Positions 47,178 through 57,024 are shown, counted from the first letter of the stretch. The stretch: 64,000 nucleotides of DNA from Aquipseudomonas alcaligenes (GCF_003205495.1 NZ_QJRX01000001.1:186001-250000), one strand, 5' to 3'. The notes: generated by a model not told the origin, from the letters alone. A program made the numbers and translations.

Positions 47178-47972
47178 TTACACCGCCACCGGCGCGGGAA
47201 TGTGCGGGTGGGCCTGGTAGTTGAGCAGCTCGAAGTCCTCGAAGCGGAAGGCAAACAGGTCCTTCACTGCGGGGTTGAGCTTCATGGTCGGCAGCGGCAG
47301 CGGCTCGCGGGTCAGCTGCAGGTCGGCCTGCTCGAGGTGGTTGGCGTACAGGTGGCAGTCACCGCCGGTCCAGACGAAATCGCCCGGTTCGAGGTCGCAG
47401 ACCTGGGCGATCATCATGGTCAGCAGGGCGTAGCTGGCGATGTTGAACGGCACGCCGAGGAAGATGTCGGCCGAGCGCTGGTACAGCTGGCAGCTCAGGC
47501 GGCCCTCGGCGACGTAGAACTGGAACAGGGCGTGGCACGGCGGCAGGGCCATCTCATCCACCAGCGCCGGGTTCCAGGCCGAGACGATCAGGCGGCGCGA
47601 GTCCGGGTTCTTCCGGATCATCTCGATCAGCTTGCTGATCTGGTCGATCGACTCGCCGTTCGGCGCCGGCCAGCTGCGCCACTGGTAGCCGTACACCGGG
47701 CCGAGGTCGCCGTTGTCGTCGGCCCACTCGTCCCAGATGCGTACGCCGTTGTCCTTCAGGTACTTGATGTTGGTGTCGCCCTGGAGGAACCACAGCAGCT
47801 CGTGGATGATGGATTTCAGGTGGCACTTCTTGGTGGTCACCAGGGGGAAGCCGTCGGCCAGGTTGAAGCGCATCTGGTGGCCGAACACCGAGTAGGTGCC
47901 GGTGCCGGTACGGTCGCTCTTGAAGGTGCCGGTCTCGCGCACCAGGCGCATCAGGTCGAGGTACTGTTTCAT
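47178..47972 (-). CDS. thyA: Thymidylate synthase ThyA
   Basis: A 264-residue enzyme that makes dTMP from dUMP using methylene-tetrahydrofolate. The catalytic Cys146 stands in [12 protein letters not shown], and the phosphate-binding [24 protein letters not shown] and the C-terminal [10 protein letters not shown] are complete. The length equals E. coli ThyA. It is transcribed away from lgt's stop by 74 bp in the same direction and is tail to tail with the GTPase gene. Functional partner of FolA within the window. Confidence 0.97.
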   Translation of the reverse strand: MKQYLDLMRLVRETGTFKSDRTGTGTYSVFGHQMRFNLADGFPLVTTKKCHLKSIIHELLWFLQGDTNIKYLKDNGVRIWDEWADDNGDLGPVYGYQWRSWPAPNGESIDQISKLIEMIRKNPDSRRLIVSAWNPALVDEMALPPCHALFQFYVAEGRLSCQLYQRSADIFLGVPFNIASYALLTMMIAQVCDLEPGDFVWTGGDCHLYANHLEQADLQLTREPLPLPTMKLNPAVKDLFAFRFEDFELLNYQAHPHIPAPVAV

Positions 47973-48046
47973 CTCAGCTCCGCTGAAGGGTCACGGGCGC
48001 CGTGGCGCCCAGGCAAAACGCGAATTCTAACCAAGTCGGGCCGGTT

Positions 48047-48838
48047 TCAGGCCGCCGCCTGGCGGCGGTAGGCCCAGACCATCAGGCCGATGCCGCCGAG
48101 GATCATCGGCAGGCACAGCACCTGGCCCATGGTCAGCCAGTTCCACGCCAGGTAGCCGAGCTGGGCGTCCGGCACGCGGACGAACTCGACGATGAAGCGG
48201 AACACCCCGTAGCAGGCGGCGAACAGGCCGGACACTGCCATGGTCGGGCGCGGCTTGCGCGAGTACAGCCAGAGGATGAGGAACAGGGCCACGCCTTCCA
48301 GGGCGAACTGGTAGAGCTGCGAGGGATGGCGGGCCAGCTGCTGCGGGTCGGTGGGGAAGACCATGGCCCAGGGCAGGTCGGTGGCCTTGCCCCACAGCTC
48401 GGCGTTGATGAAGTTGCCGATCCGTCCGGCGCCCAGGCCGATCGGCACCAGGGGGGCGATGAAGTCCATCAGCTGGAAGAAGCTCTTGTCGTTGCGCCGG
48501 CCGAACAGCCAGGTGGCCAGCATCACGCCGATCAGGCCACCGTGGAAGGACATGCCGCCTTCCCACACCCGCAGGATCTTCAGCGGCTCGGCGACGTAGG
48601 CGGCCAGGTCGTAGAACAGCACGTAGCCCAGGCGACCGCCGAGGATCACGCCCATGGCCACCCAGAACACCAGGTCGGAGAGCTTCTCCTTGCTCCAGGC
48701 CGGGTCGAAGTCCTGCAGCCGGCGGCTGGCCAGCAGCCAGGCGCCACCGATGCCGACCAGATACATCAGGCCGTACCAGTGGATCTTGATGATGCCGAGA
48801 TCCAGCGCCACCGGGTCTATCTGCGGGTAAGGCAGCAT
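48047..48838 (-). CDS. lgt: Prolipoprotein diacylglyceryl transferase Lgt
   Basis: A 263-residue inner-membrane enzyme that transfers diacylglycerol from phosphatidylglycerol to the lipobox Cys of prolipoproteins, including the lipoprotein at the start of the window. Seven or so hydrophobic segments are seen, with the Lgt signature [15 protein letters not shown] and the HGGLIG region. The conserved Arg and His positions are present. It lies 10 bp downstream of the TSUP gene in the same direction, so they may be cotranscribed. Confidence 0.95.
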   Translation of the reverse strand: MLPYPQIDPVALDLGIIKIHWYGLMYLVGIGGAWLLASRRLQDFDPAWSKEKLSDLVFWVAMGVILGGRLGYVLFYDLAAYVAEPLKILRVWEGGMSFHGGLIGVMLATWLFGRRNDKSFFQLMDFIAPLVPIGLGAGRIGNFINAELWGKATDLPWAMVFPTDPQQLARHPSQLYQFALEGVALFLILWLYSRKPRPTMAVSGLFAACYGVFRFIVEFVRVPDAQLGYLAWNWLTMGQVLCLPMILGGIGLMVWAYRRQAAA

Positions 48839-48848
48839 TCAAAACTCC

Positions 48849-49631
48849 TTAGATCAGGAAATTCACGCCCACGCAGAGCAGCAGCAGGGCGAACAGGCGC
48901 TTGAGCAGGCGTGGCGACAGCTTGTGCGCCAGGCGCGCGCCGAAGCGGGCGAAGAACATGCTGGTAATGGCGATACCGGCCATGGCCGGCAGGTAGACGA
49001 AACCGGCGCTCCACGGCGGCAGCTGCGGCTCGCCCCAACCGATCAGCATGAAACTCAGGGCACTGGCAGCGGCAATCGGCAGGCCGCAGGCGGCGGAAGT
49101 GGCCACCGCCTGCTGCATGGACACGCTGCGCCAGGTCAGGAACGGCACGGTCAGCGAGCCGCCGCCGATGCCGAAGATGGCCGAGGCCCAGCCGATCACC
49201 CCGCCGGCGGCGGTCAAACCGAGCTTGCCTGGGACCGCGCGACCGGCCTTGGGTTTCAGCTCCAGGCCCATCTGGATGGCGATGACGATGGCGAACACGC
49301 CGATGATCTGCTGCAGCAGCGGGCCGTTGATCGCCGCCGCCGTCAGCGAGCCGAGGCCGGCGCCGAGCAGGATGCCGAGGGTCATCCAGGCGAAGATCGG
49401 CCACAGCACCGCGCCCTTGCGCTGGTGCTCCAGCACCGAGTTGATCGAGGTGAAGACGATGGTGGCCAGCGAGGTGCCCACGGCCAGGTGGGTCAGCACG
49501 GCCGGGTCGATGCCCTGGGCAGTGAAGCTCAGCACCAGCACCGGCACTATGATGATGCCGCCGCCGACGCCGAACAGCCCGGCCAGCACGCCGGCCGCCG
49601 CGCCCAACAGCAGATAGAGCAGAAATTCCAT
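48849..49631 (-). CDS. TSUP-family (TauE/SafE) membrane permease
   Basis: A 260-residue inner-membrane protein with about eight hydrophobic segments. The two TSUP half-repeats have GLFGVGGGIIIVPVLV near the N-terminus and SAIFGIGGGSLTVPFL in the middle. The family moves sulfite, sulfonates or organic acids; the substrate is unknown here. ATG 49631 was chosen as the first codon before the first membrane segment. It precedes lgt by 10 bp. Confidence 0.88.
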   Translation of the reverse strand: MEFLLYLLLGAAAGVLAGLFGVGGGIIIVPVLVLSFTAQGIDPAVLTHLAVGTSLATIVFTSINSVLEHQRKGAVLWPIFAWMTLGILLGAGLGSLTAAAINGPLLQQIIGVFAIVIAIQMGLELKPKAGRAVPGKLGLTAAGGVIGWASAIFGIGGGSLTVPFLTWRSVSMQQAVATSAACGLPIAAASALSFMLIGWGEPQLPPWSAGFVYLPAMAGIAITSMFFARFGARLAHKLSPRLLKRLFALLLLCVGVNFLI

Positions 49632-49734
49632 GAGCCCCCCCGGATCAGGCGGGCATGGTAGCGGAGCCTCTCCGGGCATGGCCAGACGCGGCGATATTTC
49701 CGTAGAGTGGGGGCCCGAGTGCCGGAGTCGCATC

Positions 49735-50487
49735 ATGTGCCTGATCGCTTTCGCCTGGCGCCCCGATCACCCGCTCCCGCTGGTGCTGGCGGCCAACCGT
49801 GACGAGTTCTACGAGCGTTCCAGCCTGCCGCTGGGCGAGTGGGCGGACGCCCCCGGGCTGTATGCCGGGCGCGACCTGCAGGCCGGCGGCACCTGGCTGG
49901 GAGTGAGCCGCGACGGCCGCTTCGCCGCCCTGACCAACATCCGCGACCCGCGCCAGGCCAAGGGGCCGCGCTCGCGTGGCGAATTGCCGGTGGAGTTCCT
50001 GCGCGGCGCGCTGGATGCCGAGGCCTTCCTCGCCGGGCTGCGCCCGCGCCTGGGCGATTACAGCGGCTTCAACCTGCTGCTCGGCGACCGTCGCCGGCTG
50101 TTCTTCTTCAACTCGGAAGAGGGCTGTGCGCGCCGCCTGGCGCCCGGCCTCTATGGTCTGTCCAACGCCCAGCTGGACACGCCCTGGCCCAAGGTCCTGC
50201 GCGCCACCGCCCATCTCGCCGGCAGCCTCGCCGACCCGCATCCACAGCGCCTGCTGGACTTGCTGCGCGACGAACGGCGCCCGCCGCGGGAGTTGCTGCC
50301 GGACACCGGTATCGGCCTGGACTGGGAGCTGCTGTTGTCGTCGATGTTCATCGTCGGGCCGGGCTATGGCACCTGCGCCAGCACTGCCCTACTGCTGGGC
50401 GCCGACGGTGGCGTGCAGCTGGTGGAGCGGCGCTTCGATAATCGCGGCGTGCCGGCCGGCGAGGTATCGATCCGCCTGCCGGGCTAA
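49735..50487 (+). CDS. NRDE-motif protein (TANGO2 family)
   Basis: A 250-residue cytosolic protein of the TANGO2/NRDE family. The N-terminal Cys2 in MCLIAFAWRP and the signature AANRDEFYERSS with GGTWLG are plain. The family's biochemical role is unsettled; the N-terminal Cys suggests an amidase-like fold. Divergent from the TSUP gene, with ATG 49735 and a 103-bp gap; its stop overlaps that of the next, convergent gene by four bases. Confidence 0.88.
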   Translation: MCLIAFAWRPDHPLPLVLAANRDEFYERSSLPLGEWADAPGLYAGRDLQAGGTWLGVSRDGRFAALTNIRDPRQAKGPRSRGELPVEFLRGALDAEAFLAGLRPRLGDYSGFNLLLGDRRRLFFFNSEEGCARRLAPGLYGLSNAQLDTPWPKVLRATAHLAGSLADPHPQRLLDLLRDERRPPRELLPDTGIGLDWELLLSSMFIVGPGYGTCASTALLLGADGGVQLVERRFDNRGVPAGEVSIRLPG

Positions 50488-51056
50488 CCCTGCTCGCGCC
50501 AGTCGCAGAAGCAGCCCACCGCCAGGTTGCTCTCGGCCCTGACCCTGCGCCCGGCCACCAGGGCCTCGAGGATCGGCTCGATGAAGCTGTTGCTCGAAGT
50601 GCACAGGGCGCCCTCGCTGTAGGGGCCGAAGTAGGCCAGGTCGCCCTGGGCATCCCAGATAGCCACCGCCGGGCTGGCCGGCAGGTCCGCGCTGCCGGGC
50701 AGTTCCTGCAGCGCCTGCAGGCCCTGCAGGTTGTCCGGCAGGCGCCCCTGGCTGCCGGCCTTCTGCACCGCGTAGAACTGCACACCGCGCGGCGCGTAGG
50801 CCTGCAGCAGCTCGCCAAGGTGCTGCTGGTTGCCGACATTGCACGGGCAGCCCGGGTCCCAGAAGTGCACCAGGCGGATCGACCCCGGCCCGGCCAGCTC
50901 GGCCGGCAGGCGCAGCTGGGCGCCGGAGAACAGTTCGGTGCGCGCCTCGAAGGGGCGGATGTAGCGGGCCTGGAACCACCAGAAGGCGGCCAGCATGGCG
51001 CCCAGCCAGAGGATGGCGACGAGGCTGGCGAGCAGGGTCTTGCGGCGGGGAGACAT
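50484..51056 (-). CDS. Membrane-anchored thioredoxin-like protein (DUF6436-like)
   Basis: A 190-residue protein with an N-terminal anchor (TLLASLVAILWLGAMLAAFWWF) and a periplasmic thioredoxin-like domain: RLVHFWDPGCPCNVGNQ takes the place of the WCxxC motif, with only CPC in the redox position, and a second Cys pair (CFCDW) lies at the end. A thiol redox or copper/heme handling role is possible but not shown. The 3' end overlaps the convergent NRDE gene. Assignment to DUF6436 is from memory. Confidence 0.72.
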   Translation of the reverse strand: MSPRRKTLLASLVAILWLGAMLAAFWWFQARYIRPFEARTELFSGAQLRLPAELAGPGSIRLVHFWDPGCPCNVGNQQHLGELLQAYAPRGVQFYAVQKAGSQGRLPDNLQGLQALQELPGSADLPASPAVAIWDAQGDLAYFGPYSEGALCTSSNSFIEPILEALVAGRRVRAESNLAVGCFCDWREQG

Positions 51057-51146
51057 GGTCGGCGGGCACCTGGGAAAGGCCGCTAGCTTGCCACGCCGCG
51101 CCCGACAGCTGAATATCGGCCATCACCCCGGGAACCGCGAAAGCCC

Positions 51147-52106
51147 ATGACCGCCCTGCCCCAGACCCTGCCCGAGCCCTTCCAGCCCGAGCGCCTGCGC
51201 GCCGCCCTGCGACCCTTGGTCGCGGCCGCCACGTTGCCTGCCGAGGCGCAGGCCTACCAGCGCTACTACGGCCTGGACCTGCCGCAGCACGGTGCGGTGC
51301 AGCGCCGCCTCGGGCGCTTCCACTGCGCCGGCCTGGAGCTGGTCGCCCAGCTGTGGCTGCCGCCGCAGCCGCAGGCGACCCTGATCCTGCTGCACGGCTA
51401 CTACGACCACACGGGCCTGTATCGCCATGTGATCGACTGGGCGCTGGGGCTGAACCTCGCCGTGCTGACCTGCGACCTGCCGGGCCACGGCCTGTCCGCC
51501 GGCGCCCGCGCCAGCATCGACGACTTCGCCACCTACCAGCAGACCCTGCAGGCGCTGTTCGCCGAGGCCGCCAGCCTCGACCTGCCGCAACCCTGGCACC
51601 TGTGCGGGCAGAGCACCGGCGGCGCCATCCTGCTCGACTACCTGCTGCTCGGCGAGCCGCGCCCGGAGCCCGGCGCCACCATCCTCCTGGCGCCGCTGGT
51701 GCGCCCGCGCGCCTGGGGCCTGTCGAAGCTCAGCTACCACCTGCTCGGGCCGTTCAAGGCGGAGATTCCGCGGCGCTTCTCGGAGAACTCCACCGACGCC
51801 GAGTTCCTCGACTTCCTGCAGCACCGCGACCCGCTGCAGCCGCGCACCCTGCCCACCGCCTGGGTCGGCGCCCTGGCCCGATGGATACCGCGCATCGAGA
51901 AGGCGCCGCGCAGCCTGCAGCAGCCACTGGTGGTGCAGGGTGAGGACGACATGACGGTGGACTGGCGGCACAACCTGCAGGTGCTGCAGGACAAGTTCGA
52001 CCGCCCGGAGATCCTGCGCCTGCCCGGCGCCCGCCACCACCTGGTGAACGAGCGCGAGGCGCTGCGCCGCCAGTACTTCGCCTTCCTCAGCGAGCGCCTG
52101 CGCTAG
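51147..52106 (+). CDS. Alpha/beta hydrolase (monoacylglycerol lipase/lysophospholipase-like)
   Basis: A 319-residue cytosolic alpha/beta hydrolase. The oxyanion region is LLHGYYDHTGLY, the nucleophile elbow is GQSTGG in WHLCGQSTGGAILLDYL, and the Asp and His appear in VQGEDDMTVDW and LPGARHHLVNE. This is the order of the serine aminopeptidase S33/monoglyceride lipase group. The substrate is unknown. A single gene, convergent with the DUF2059-like gene 10 bp away. Confidence 0.85.
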   Translation: MTALPQTLPEPFQPERLRAALRPLVAAATLPAEAQAYQRYYGLDLPQHGAVQRRLGRFHCAGLELVAQLWLPPQPQATLILLHGYYDHTGLYRHVIDWALGLNLAVLTCDLPGHGLSAGARASIDDFATYQQTLQALFAEAASLDLPQPWHLCGQSTGGAILLDYLLLGEPRPEPGATILLAPLVRPRAWGLSKLSYHLLGPFKAEIPRRFSENSTDAEFLDFLQHRDPLQPRTLPTAWVGALARWIPRIEKAPRSLQQPLVVQGEDDMTVDWRHNLQVLQDKFDRPEILRLPGARHHLVNEREALRRQYFAFLSERLR

Positions 52107-52116
52107 CTCGCCTGGC

Positions 52117-52884
52117 TCAGATGCCCTGCTGCGCCGGCTGCAGGTCGGCGGCACTCTCGCCCGCCGCCAGGCCGGCGCGCAGGGCGGCCAGCGCGGCCTG
52201 GTAGTAGGCCTTGCCGGCGGCGGACTGGGCGAAGCCGACGAACTCCTCCAGCTCCGGGTCGGACAGCTCGCGGTAGACGTGCAGCAGGGTGTTGTCGATG
52301 TCCGCCTCGATCTGCTGCTGCAGACGCTCGCGCTGGCTCTGCACCAGCATCTGCGCCTGCTCGCCACCGAACAGGCCGGGCACCATCGAGCTGAGGCTGT
52401 CGGCGGCGACCCCGGCCAGGGCCAGGCTGACCTCGGCACCGGCGGCGGTGGCCGGCAGGGCCTGGGCCAGGTGGCGGATCAGCAGGCGCCGGGTGGCATC
52501 GGCCTCCACCCGCGGCAGGCCGTTGGCATGGGCGATCAGCTGGTCGCGGGCGGTGGCGCGGGTCTCCGCGGCGACGATGCGCCGCCCCAGCGGCGACTCG
52601 AAGAACTGCACGGCCGGACGCGGGTCGGCCAGCTGCATGCGCAGCGCGGCCTGGGCGCGCTGCTCCATGGCCGCCGGCTCGAAGCGGCGGTTGCTGTTGT
52701 CCACCAGGGCCTGGTACACGGCCGGCGGCAGGCTGCCCTGGTAGCGCTGCTGGGCGGCCTTCAGCGCATCGGTGAAATGCGCGCGCTGCTGCGGCCAGCC
52801 GGCGCTCTGGTAGAGCCGGGCATGCTCGTCGGCGGCGAAGGCGAAGCTGCACAGCAGCATGAGGCAAGCAAAGAGGACACGCAT
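52117..52884 (-). CDS. Exported DUF2059-like protein
   Basis: A 255-residue protein with signal peptide (MRVLFACLMLLCSFAFAAD). Mostly helical; the C-terminal LSDPELEEFVGFAQSAAGKAYYQA is typical of DUF2059, with an earlier weak copy (LADPRPAVQFFESPLGRRIVAAE), as seen in tandem. Function unknown; periplasmic location is likely. Divergent from the 2OG oxygenase gene. Confidence 0.75.
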   Translation of the reverse strand: MRVLFACLMLLCSFAFAADEHARLYQSAGWPQQRAHFTDALKAAQQRYQGSLPPAVYQALVDNSNRRFEPAAMEQRAQAALRMQLADPRPAVQFFESPLGRRIVAAETRATARDQLIAHANGLPRVEADATRRLLIRHLAQALPATAAGAEVSLALAGVAADSLSSMVPGLFGGEQAQMLVQSQRERLQQQIEADIDNTLLHVYRELSDPELEEFVGFAQSAAGKAYYQAALAALRAGLAAGESAADLQPAQQGI

Positions 52885-52947
52885 CGGGGACTCCTGTCTG
52901 AGGCCGCTATTCTAGGGGCGCGCGGGCCAGGCTGGTAGAATCCCGGC

Positions 52948-53556
52948 ATGCCCAACGAACAACTGCAGCGGCTTTTGCCGCAGATCATCGAGGACCTGGC
53001 CAGCCGCGGCTGGTCGCGGCAGGACGCTTTCCTGCCTGCCACTCTGACCCACGAACTGGCCGAGGAGTGCCGCAGGCGCGCCCGCGAAGGCGCGCTGAAC
53101 CCGGCCGGCACCGGCCGCGGCCAGGGCCTGGCGGTGCGCGAAGGCGTGCGTGGCGACCATATCCAGTGGCTGGAGGCGGGCCAGGCCGAGGCCTGCGACC
53201 AGTACCTGGCGGCCATGGACGCGCTGCGCCAGGCGCTCAACCGCGCCTTCTTCCTCGGCCTGGAGGACTACGAGAGCCACTTCGCCCTGTATCCGCCCGG
53301 CGCCTTCTACCAGAAGCACCTGGACCGCTTCCGCGACGACGACCGGCGCACGCTGTCGGCGGTGTTCTACCTCAATGCCGACTGGCAACCCGAGCAGGGC
53401 GGCGCCCTGCGCCTCTACCCAGAGGGTGGCGGCGAACTGGACGTGCTGCCGACGGCCGGCACCCTGGTGCTGTTCATGTCCGCCGAGCTGCCCCACGAGG
53501 TGCTGCCGGCAAGCCGCGAACGCCTGTCGCTGACCGGCTGGTTCCGCCGCCGCTAA
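52948..53556 (+). CDS. 2-oxoglutarate/Fe(II)-dependent oxygenase
   Basis: A 202-residue dioxygenase of the prolyl-4-hydroxylase-like family. The iron ligands HxD are in YQKHLDRFRDD and the distal His is in LPHEVLPA, with Arg of the 2-oxoglutarate clamp in RERLSLTGWF. Complete double-stranded beta-helix features are visible. Substrate unknown; a protein or a ribosomal target is possible in this family. It is followed by DUF523 with an 18-bp gap, so cotranscription is likely. Confidence 0.86.
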   Translation: MPNEQLQRLLPQIIEDLASRGWSRQDAFLPATLTHELAEECRRRAREGALNPAGTGRGQGLAVREGVRGDHIQWLEAGQAEACDQYLAAMDALRQALNRAFFLGLEDYESHFALYPPGAFYQKHLDRFRDDDRRTLSAVFYLNADWQPEQGGALRLYPEGGGELDVLPTAGTLVLFMSAELPHEVLPASRERLSLTGWFRRR

Positions 53557-53574
53557 CGTCCCCGGGAGGACTGC

Positions 53575-54075
53575 ATGATGGAGAAACTGCTGGTCAGCCG
53601 CTGCCTGCTCGGCCACCGGGTGCGCTACGACGGCGGCGCCCACGGCCCCTATGACCTGCTGCAGCGCTGGCAGGACGAGGGCCGCATCGTGCCCCTGTGC
53701 CCGGAGGTGGCCGGCGGCCTGCCGACCCCGCGCGCGCCGGCGGAGATTCCGGGCGGCCAGGGCGGTCAGGTACTGGACGGCGCACGGCCGGTGCTGACCG
53801 ATGACGGCGAGGACGTCACCGCCGCCTTCGTCGCCGGCGCCGGGATCGCCCTGCAGCTGGTGCGCCAGCATGGCCTGCGGGTCGCCGTGCTCAAGGCGCG
53901 CAGTCCGTCCTGCGGCAATACACAGAGCTACGACGGCAGCTTCAGCGGCACCCTGGTCGCCGGCGAGGGCGTCACCGCCGCCCTGCTCAGGCGCCATGGG
54001 GTGAAGGTGTTCAACGAGTCCGAGCTGACCGCGGCGGCCGCCGAGCTGGCGCACCTGGAGCGTGGCGGCGACTGA
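53575..54075 (+). CDS. DUF523 family protein
   Basis: A 166-residue cytosolic protein with the DUF523 start LVSRCLLGHRVRYDGG, then VPLCPEVAGGLPTPR and SPSCGN, three Cys motifs that may bind metal. Function unknown. Two in-frame ATG codons (53575 and 53578) could start it. It sits between the oxygenase and a DUF4399 gene in the same direction. Confidence 0.82.
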   Translation: MMEKLLVSRCLLGHRVRYDGGAHGPYDLLQRWQDEGRIVPLCPEVAGGLPTPRAPAEIPGGQGGQVLDGARPVLTDDGEDVTAAFVAGAGIALQLVRQHGLRVAVLKARSPSCGNTQSYDGSFSGTLVAGEGVTAALLRRHGVKVFNESELTAAAAELAHLERGGD

Positions 54076-54127
54076 ACCGCGCGCGCCTGCCGTGGTCGTT
54101 ATCGAGTCACCTCAGCAGGAGCGCATC

Positions 54128-54562
54128 ATGTCCCAGGCTTTTCGCACACTCGCCCTGGCCGGCTTGCTGGCCGGCCTGCCGCTGCTCGCCAGCGCCGAGA
54201 TACCGCGCAGCCCGGCCCCGGAGGGGGCACGGGTGTACTTCATCGAACCGGCCGACGGCGCCACCGTGGCGCGGACCTTCAGCGTCAAGTTCGGCCTCGC
54301 CGGCATGGGCGTGGCACCGGCCGGGGTCGACCTGCCCGGCACCGGCCACCACCACCTGCTGGTGGACCTCGCCGAGGCGCCGGCGATGGATCAGCCGCTG
54401 CCCGCCAGCGAGCAGGTGCTGCATTTCGGCAAGGGCCAGACCGAGACCGAGCTGACCCTGCCACCGGGCACCCACAGCCTGCAGCTGCTGGTCGGCGACA
54501 AGAACCACGTGCCGCTGCAGCCGCCGGTGATCTCCGAGCGGATCACCGTCACCGTGCAGTAG
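54128..54562 (+). CDS. Periplasmic DUF4399 protein
   Basis: A 144-residue exported protein with signal peptide (MSQAFRTLALAGLLAGLPLLASAE) and a small beta-sandwich, recognised as DUF4399 by the GHHHLLVDL and LQLLVGDKNHVPLQPPV segments. The HHH and the late His could bind metal. AGGAG lies seven bases before ATG 54128. Its 3' end overlaps the convergent acylase gene by 14 bp. Function unknown. Confidence 0.82.
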   Translation: MSQAFRTLALAGLLAGLPLLASAEIPRSPAPEGARVYFIEPADGATVARTFSVKFGLAGMGVAPAGVDLPGTGHHHLLVDLAEAPAMDQPLPASEQVLHFGKGQTETELTLPPGTHSLQLLVGDKNHVPLQPPVISERITVTVQ

Positions 54563-56930
54563 CGGGCACCAGCAGCAGCTCGCTGCGCGTGTTCGCCGCC
54601 ACGTCGGCCTCGGCCAGGCGCATCGGCACGTAGTCACCACGCATGTAGGCCTCGGCCTGGTCGGCGTAGTGCTCGTCGAAGAGCACCCCGCTCTGCCCCA
54701 CCGGGTTGATGCCCAGGCTCCTGCCGGCGTCGGCCAGGTCGATCAGGCGCCGGGTCGAGGGGCCGTAGACCACGTCCCAGGGCGCCGGGCCGACCCGGTG
54801 CGAGAGGTTGTTGGGCGTCTCGTGGCCACCCGGCGCGGCGAAGGGGCCGACGTTGAACAGGCGATCCAGCGGCTTCTGCTGGCCCAGTGGATGACCGTGG
54901 GTCAGCTGGTGCGCCTTGCCCCAGAGCCAGGCCGAGCTGTCGTCGCCCAGCTGCTGGCGCAGGTGCTCCAGGGTGCCCCGCCAGGCATTCGCCACCACCT
55001 CGGCACGGCCCTCGCGGGCCTCGGTGGCGCGCACATCCCACCAGGGCGAATCGGCATCGGCGGCCAGGCGCGGCAGGGCGCTGTCGAGCACGCGGGTGTA
55101 GAGCAGGCTGGCGAAGAAGTCGTCGCCCAGCTCGTCGTGCAGGGCGCCACGGGCCAGTTCATAGAGGAACTGGTTGAACAGGCTGGCGGCCACCGAGTCG
55201 AGGCGGTGGTCGCCGTCCCAGGCGGCCAGCCGCTCGACCAGCTCGCGCTCGTCGGCATCGCGCGCGGCACCACGCAGGTACGCCAGCAGCGGGGCCAGCA
55301 GGCGCGGGCCGTAGCCGGTGCCGCTGTCCAGCTGCAGTGCCTGGCTGTTGGCCAGGTCCCACTTCACCGCCGGGTCGCGCAGGCGCTCGTCCAGGCGCCG
55401 GGCACGGTCGGCCAGGTTGTAGTAGCCGGGTACCTCCAGGGCGTTGCGCGGCTGGTGGTTGGCCGAGAGGATATAGCCGCGCGGCGGATTCTCCTCCTGC
55501 GGGTTGGCGGCGAAGGGGTGGAAGCCGGGCTTGTCGGCTTCGTCGCTGGCGCCGTCGAGGATGAAGCTCGGATTGACCCCGGCCGGGCGCTGCGGCAGCT
55601 TGGCCGCCGCCCACCAGCCGATGTCGCCGGCGGCGTTGGCCCACACCACGTTGAGGCCGGGGGCGTGGATCTTCGCCGCGGCGGCGCGGGCCTTGTCCAG
55701 GGTGTCGGCACGGCCCAGCTGGTAGAAGGCCTCGAGGATCGGGTTGTCGGTCTCCAGAAAGGCCCACCACAGGGCGATCGGCGTCTGCCCGGCGGCCGGT
55801 GCCAGCGCGTCGTTGACGATCGGCCCGTGCGGCGAGCGGCGCAGGCTCAGGCGCACGTCGGCGCCGCCCTTGACCCTGATCACCTCCTCGCTGCGCTGCA
55901 GCTCGACCCAGCGCCCCCGGTACCAGACCTGCTCGGGGTTGTCCGGGTTGAGCTTCTCGGCGATCAGGTCGAGGTCGTCGTTCTGGAACATGGTGATGCT
56001 CCAGGCGAAGTCGCGGTTGAAGCCCAGCGAGGCGGTCGGGTTGAGCGCCTGGAAGTGGCCATACAGGTCGAAGCCCGGGGCGCTCAGCTGCGCCTCGTAC
56101 CACACCGCCGGCACGGCGAAGCGGATATGCGGGTCGCCGGCCAGCAGCGGCTTGCCGCTGGCGGTGCGGCTGCCGGCCACGGCCCAGGCGTTGCTGCCCT
56201 CGAACTGTGGCAGGCCGGCCTGGCGAAACGCCTCGTGGCTGACCCGGGCCAGTGCGCCGAGGTCCTGCCAGTCGCCGGCGGCCAGCGCCGGGGCGATCAC
56301 TCCCTGCGGCTGCCAGTCGAGGTCGAATATCCTGAGGTACTCGGCGCCCAGCTGGTCGCGCACCCGGGTCAGCACCGGCTCGGTGCGGAACGCGGCGGCG
56401 AAGCTGTAGGCCATGTAGCCGGCCACGGCCAGGGTGTCCTCGACGCGGAAGTCGCGCGAGGGGATGCCCAGCAGGTCGAACTCCAGCGGCCGCGGATGGC
56501 TGGCCTGGTACTGGTTGATGCCGTCCAGGTAGGCCTCCAGGGCCTGCCAGGCCGGACCACTGCGCTCGGCCCGATGCACGTACTGGCGCGCATGCTCGGC
56601 CAGGCGCAGGGTACGGAACAGGCGGTCGCTGGGCAGCAGCTTGTCACCCAGCACCTCGGCCAGCTCGCCGTTGGCCAGGCGGCGCAGCATCTCCATCTGG
56701 AACAGGCGGTCCTGTGCCTGCACATAGCCGAGGGCGCGGTACAGGTCGGCCTCGTTCTGCGCGCGGATGTGCGGCACGCCACGCTCGTCGTAGCGCACCG
56801 AGACCGGGGCGGCGAGGCCGGCGAGGGCCAGCTGGCCGTCGCGTTGCGGCTGCTTGCCGGCCAGGTACCAGGCGCCGGCGCCAGTGAGGGTGGCGAGCGC
56901 CACGGCGAGCAGGGTGAGGCTGCGTTTCAT
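54549..56930 (-). CDS. hacB: Penicillin amidase-family acylase, HacB-like (acyl-homoserine lactone acylase candidate)
   Basis: A 793-residue periplasmic N-terminal-nucleophile hydrolase. A signal peptide/anchor (MKRSLTLLAVALATLTGAGAWYLAG) is followed by the alpha chain, and autocatalytic cleavage should occur at Gly245|Ser246 in QFEGSNAWAVAG, making Ser246 the nucleophile of the beta chain. Later signatures (GHFQALNPTASLGFN, GHETPNNL) are in place. HacB degrades long-chain acyl-homoserine lactones in P. aeruginosa; substrate here is inferred from overall resemblance and position. AAGGA precedes ATG 56930. Divergent from an AraC regulator. Confidence 0.82.
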   Translation of the reverse strand: MKRSLTLLAVALATLTGAGAWYLAGKQPQRDGQLALAGLAAPVSVRYDERGVPHIRAQNEADLYRALGYVQAQDRLFQMEMLRRLANGELAEVLGDKLLPSDRLFRTLRLAEHARQYVHRAERSGPAWQALEAYLDGINQYQASHPRPLEFDLLGIPSRDFRVEDTLAVAGYMAYSFAAAFRTEPVLTRVRDQLGAEYLRIFDLDWQPQGVIAPALAAGDWQDLGALARVSHEAFRQAGLPQFEGSNAWAVAGSRTASGKPLLAGDPHIRFAVPAVWYEAQLSAPGFDLYGHFQALNPTASLGFNRDFAWSITMFQNDDLDLIAEKLNPDNPEQVWYRGRWVELQRSEEVIRVKGGADVRLSLRRSPHGPIVNDALAPAAGQTPIALWWAFLETDNPILEAFYQLGRADTLDKARAAAAKIHAPGLNVVWANAAGDIGWWAAAKLPQRPAGVNPSFILDGASDEADKPGFHPFAANPQEENPPRGYILSANHQPRNALEVPGYYNLADRARRLDERLRDPAVKWDLANSQALQLDSGTGYGPRLLAPLLAYLRGAARDADERELVERLAAWDGDHRLDSVAASLFNQFLYELARGALHDELGDDFFASLLYTRVLDSALPRLAADADSPWWDVRATEAREGRAEVVANAWRGTLEHLRQQLGDDSSAWLWGKAHQLTHGHPLGQQKPLDRLFNVGPFAAPGGHETPNNLSHRVGPAPWDVVYGPSTRRLIDLADAGRSLGINPVGQSGVLFDEHYADQAEAYMRGDYVPMRLAEADVAANTRSELLLVPATAR

Positions 56931-57024
56931 CGGGGAGTTCCTTGTCGTTATGGCGTCGATTGTGCGCAGCCGAGGCGGCCGTCGCATTGACCGAAAAACC
57001 GCCAGCGGCAAATATCTGGTCACC

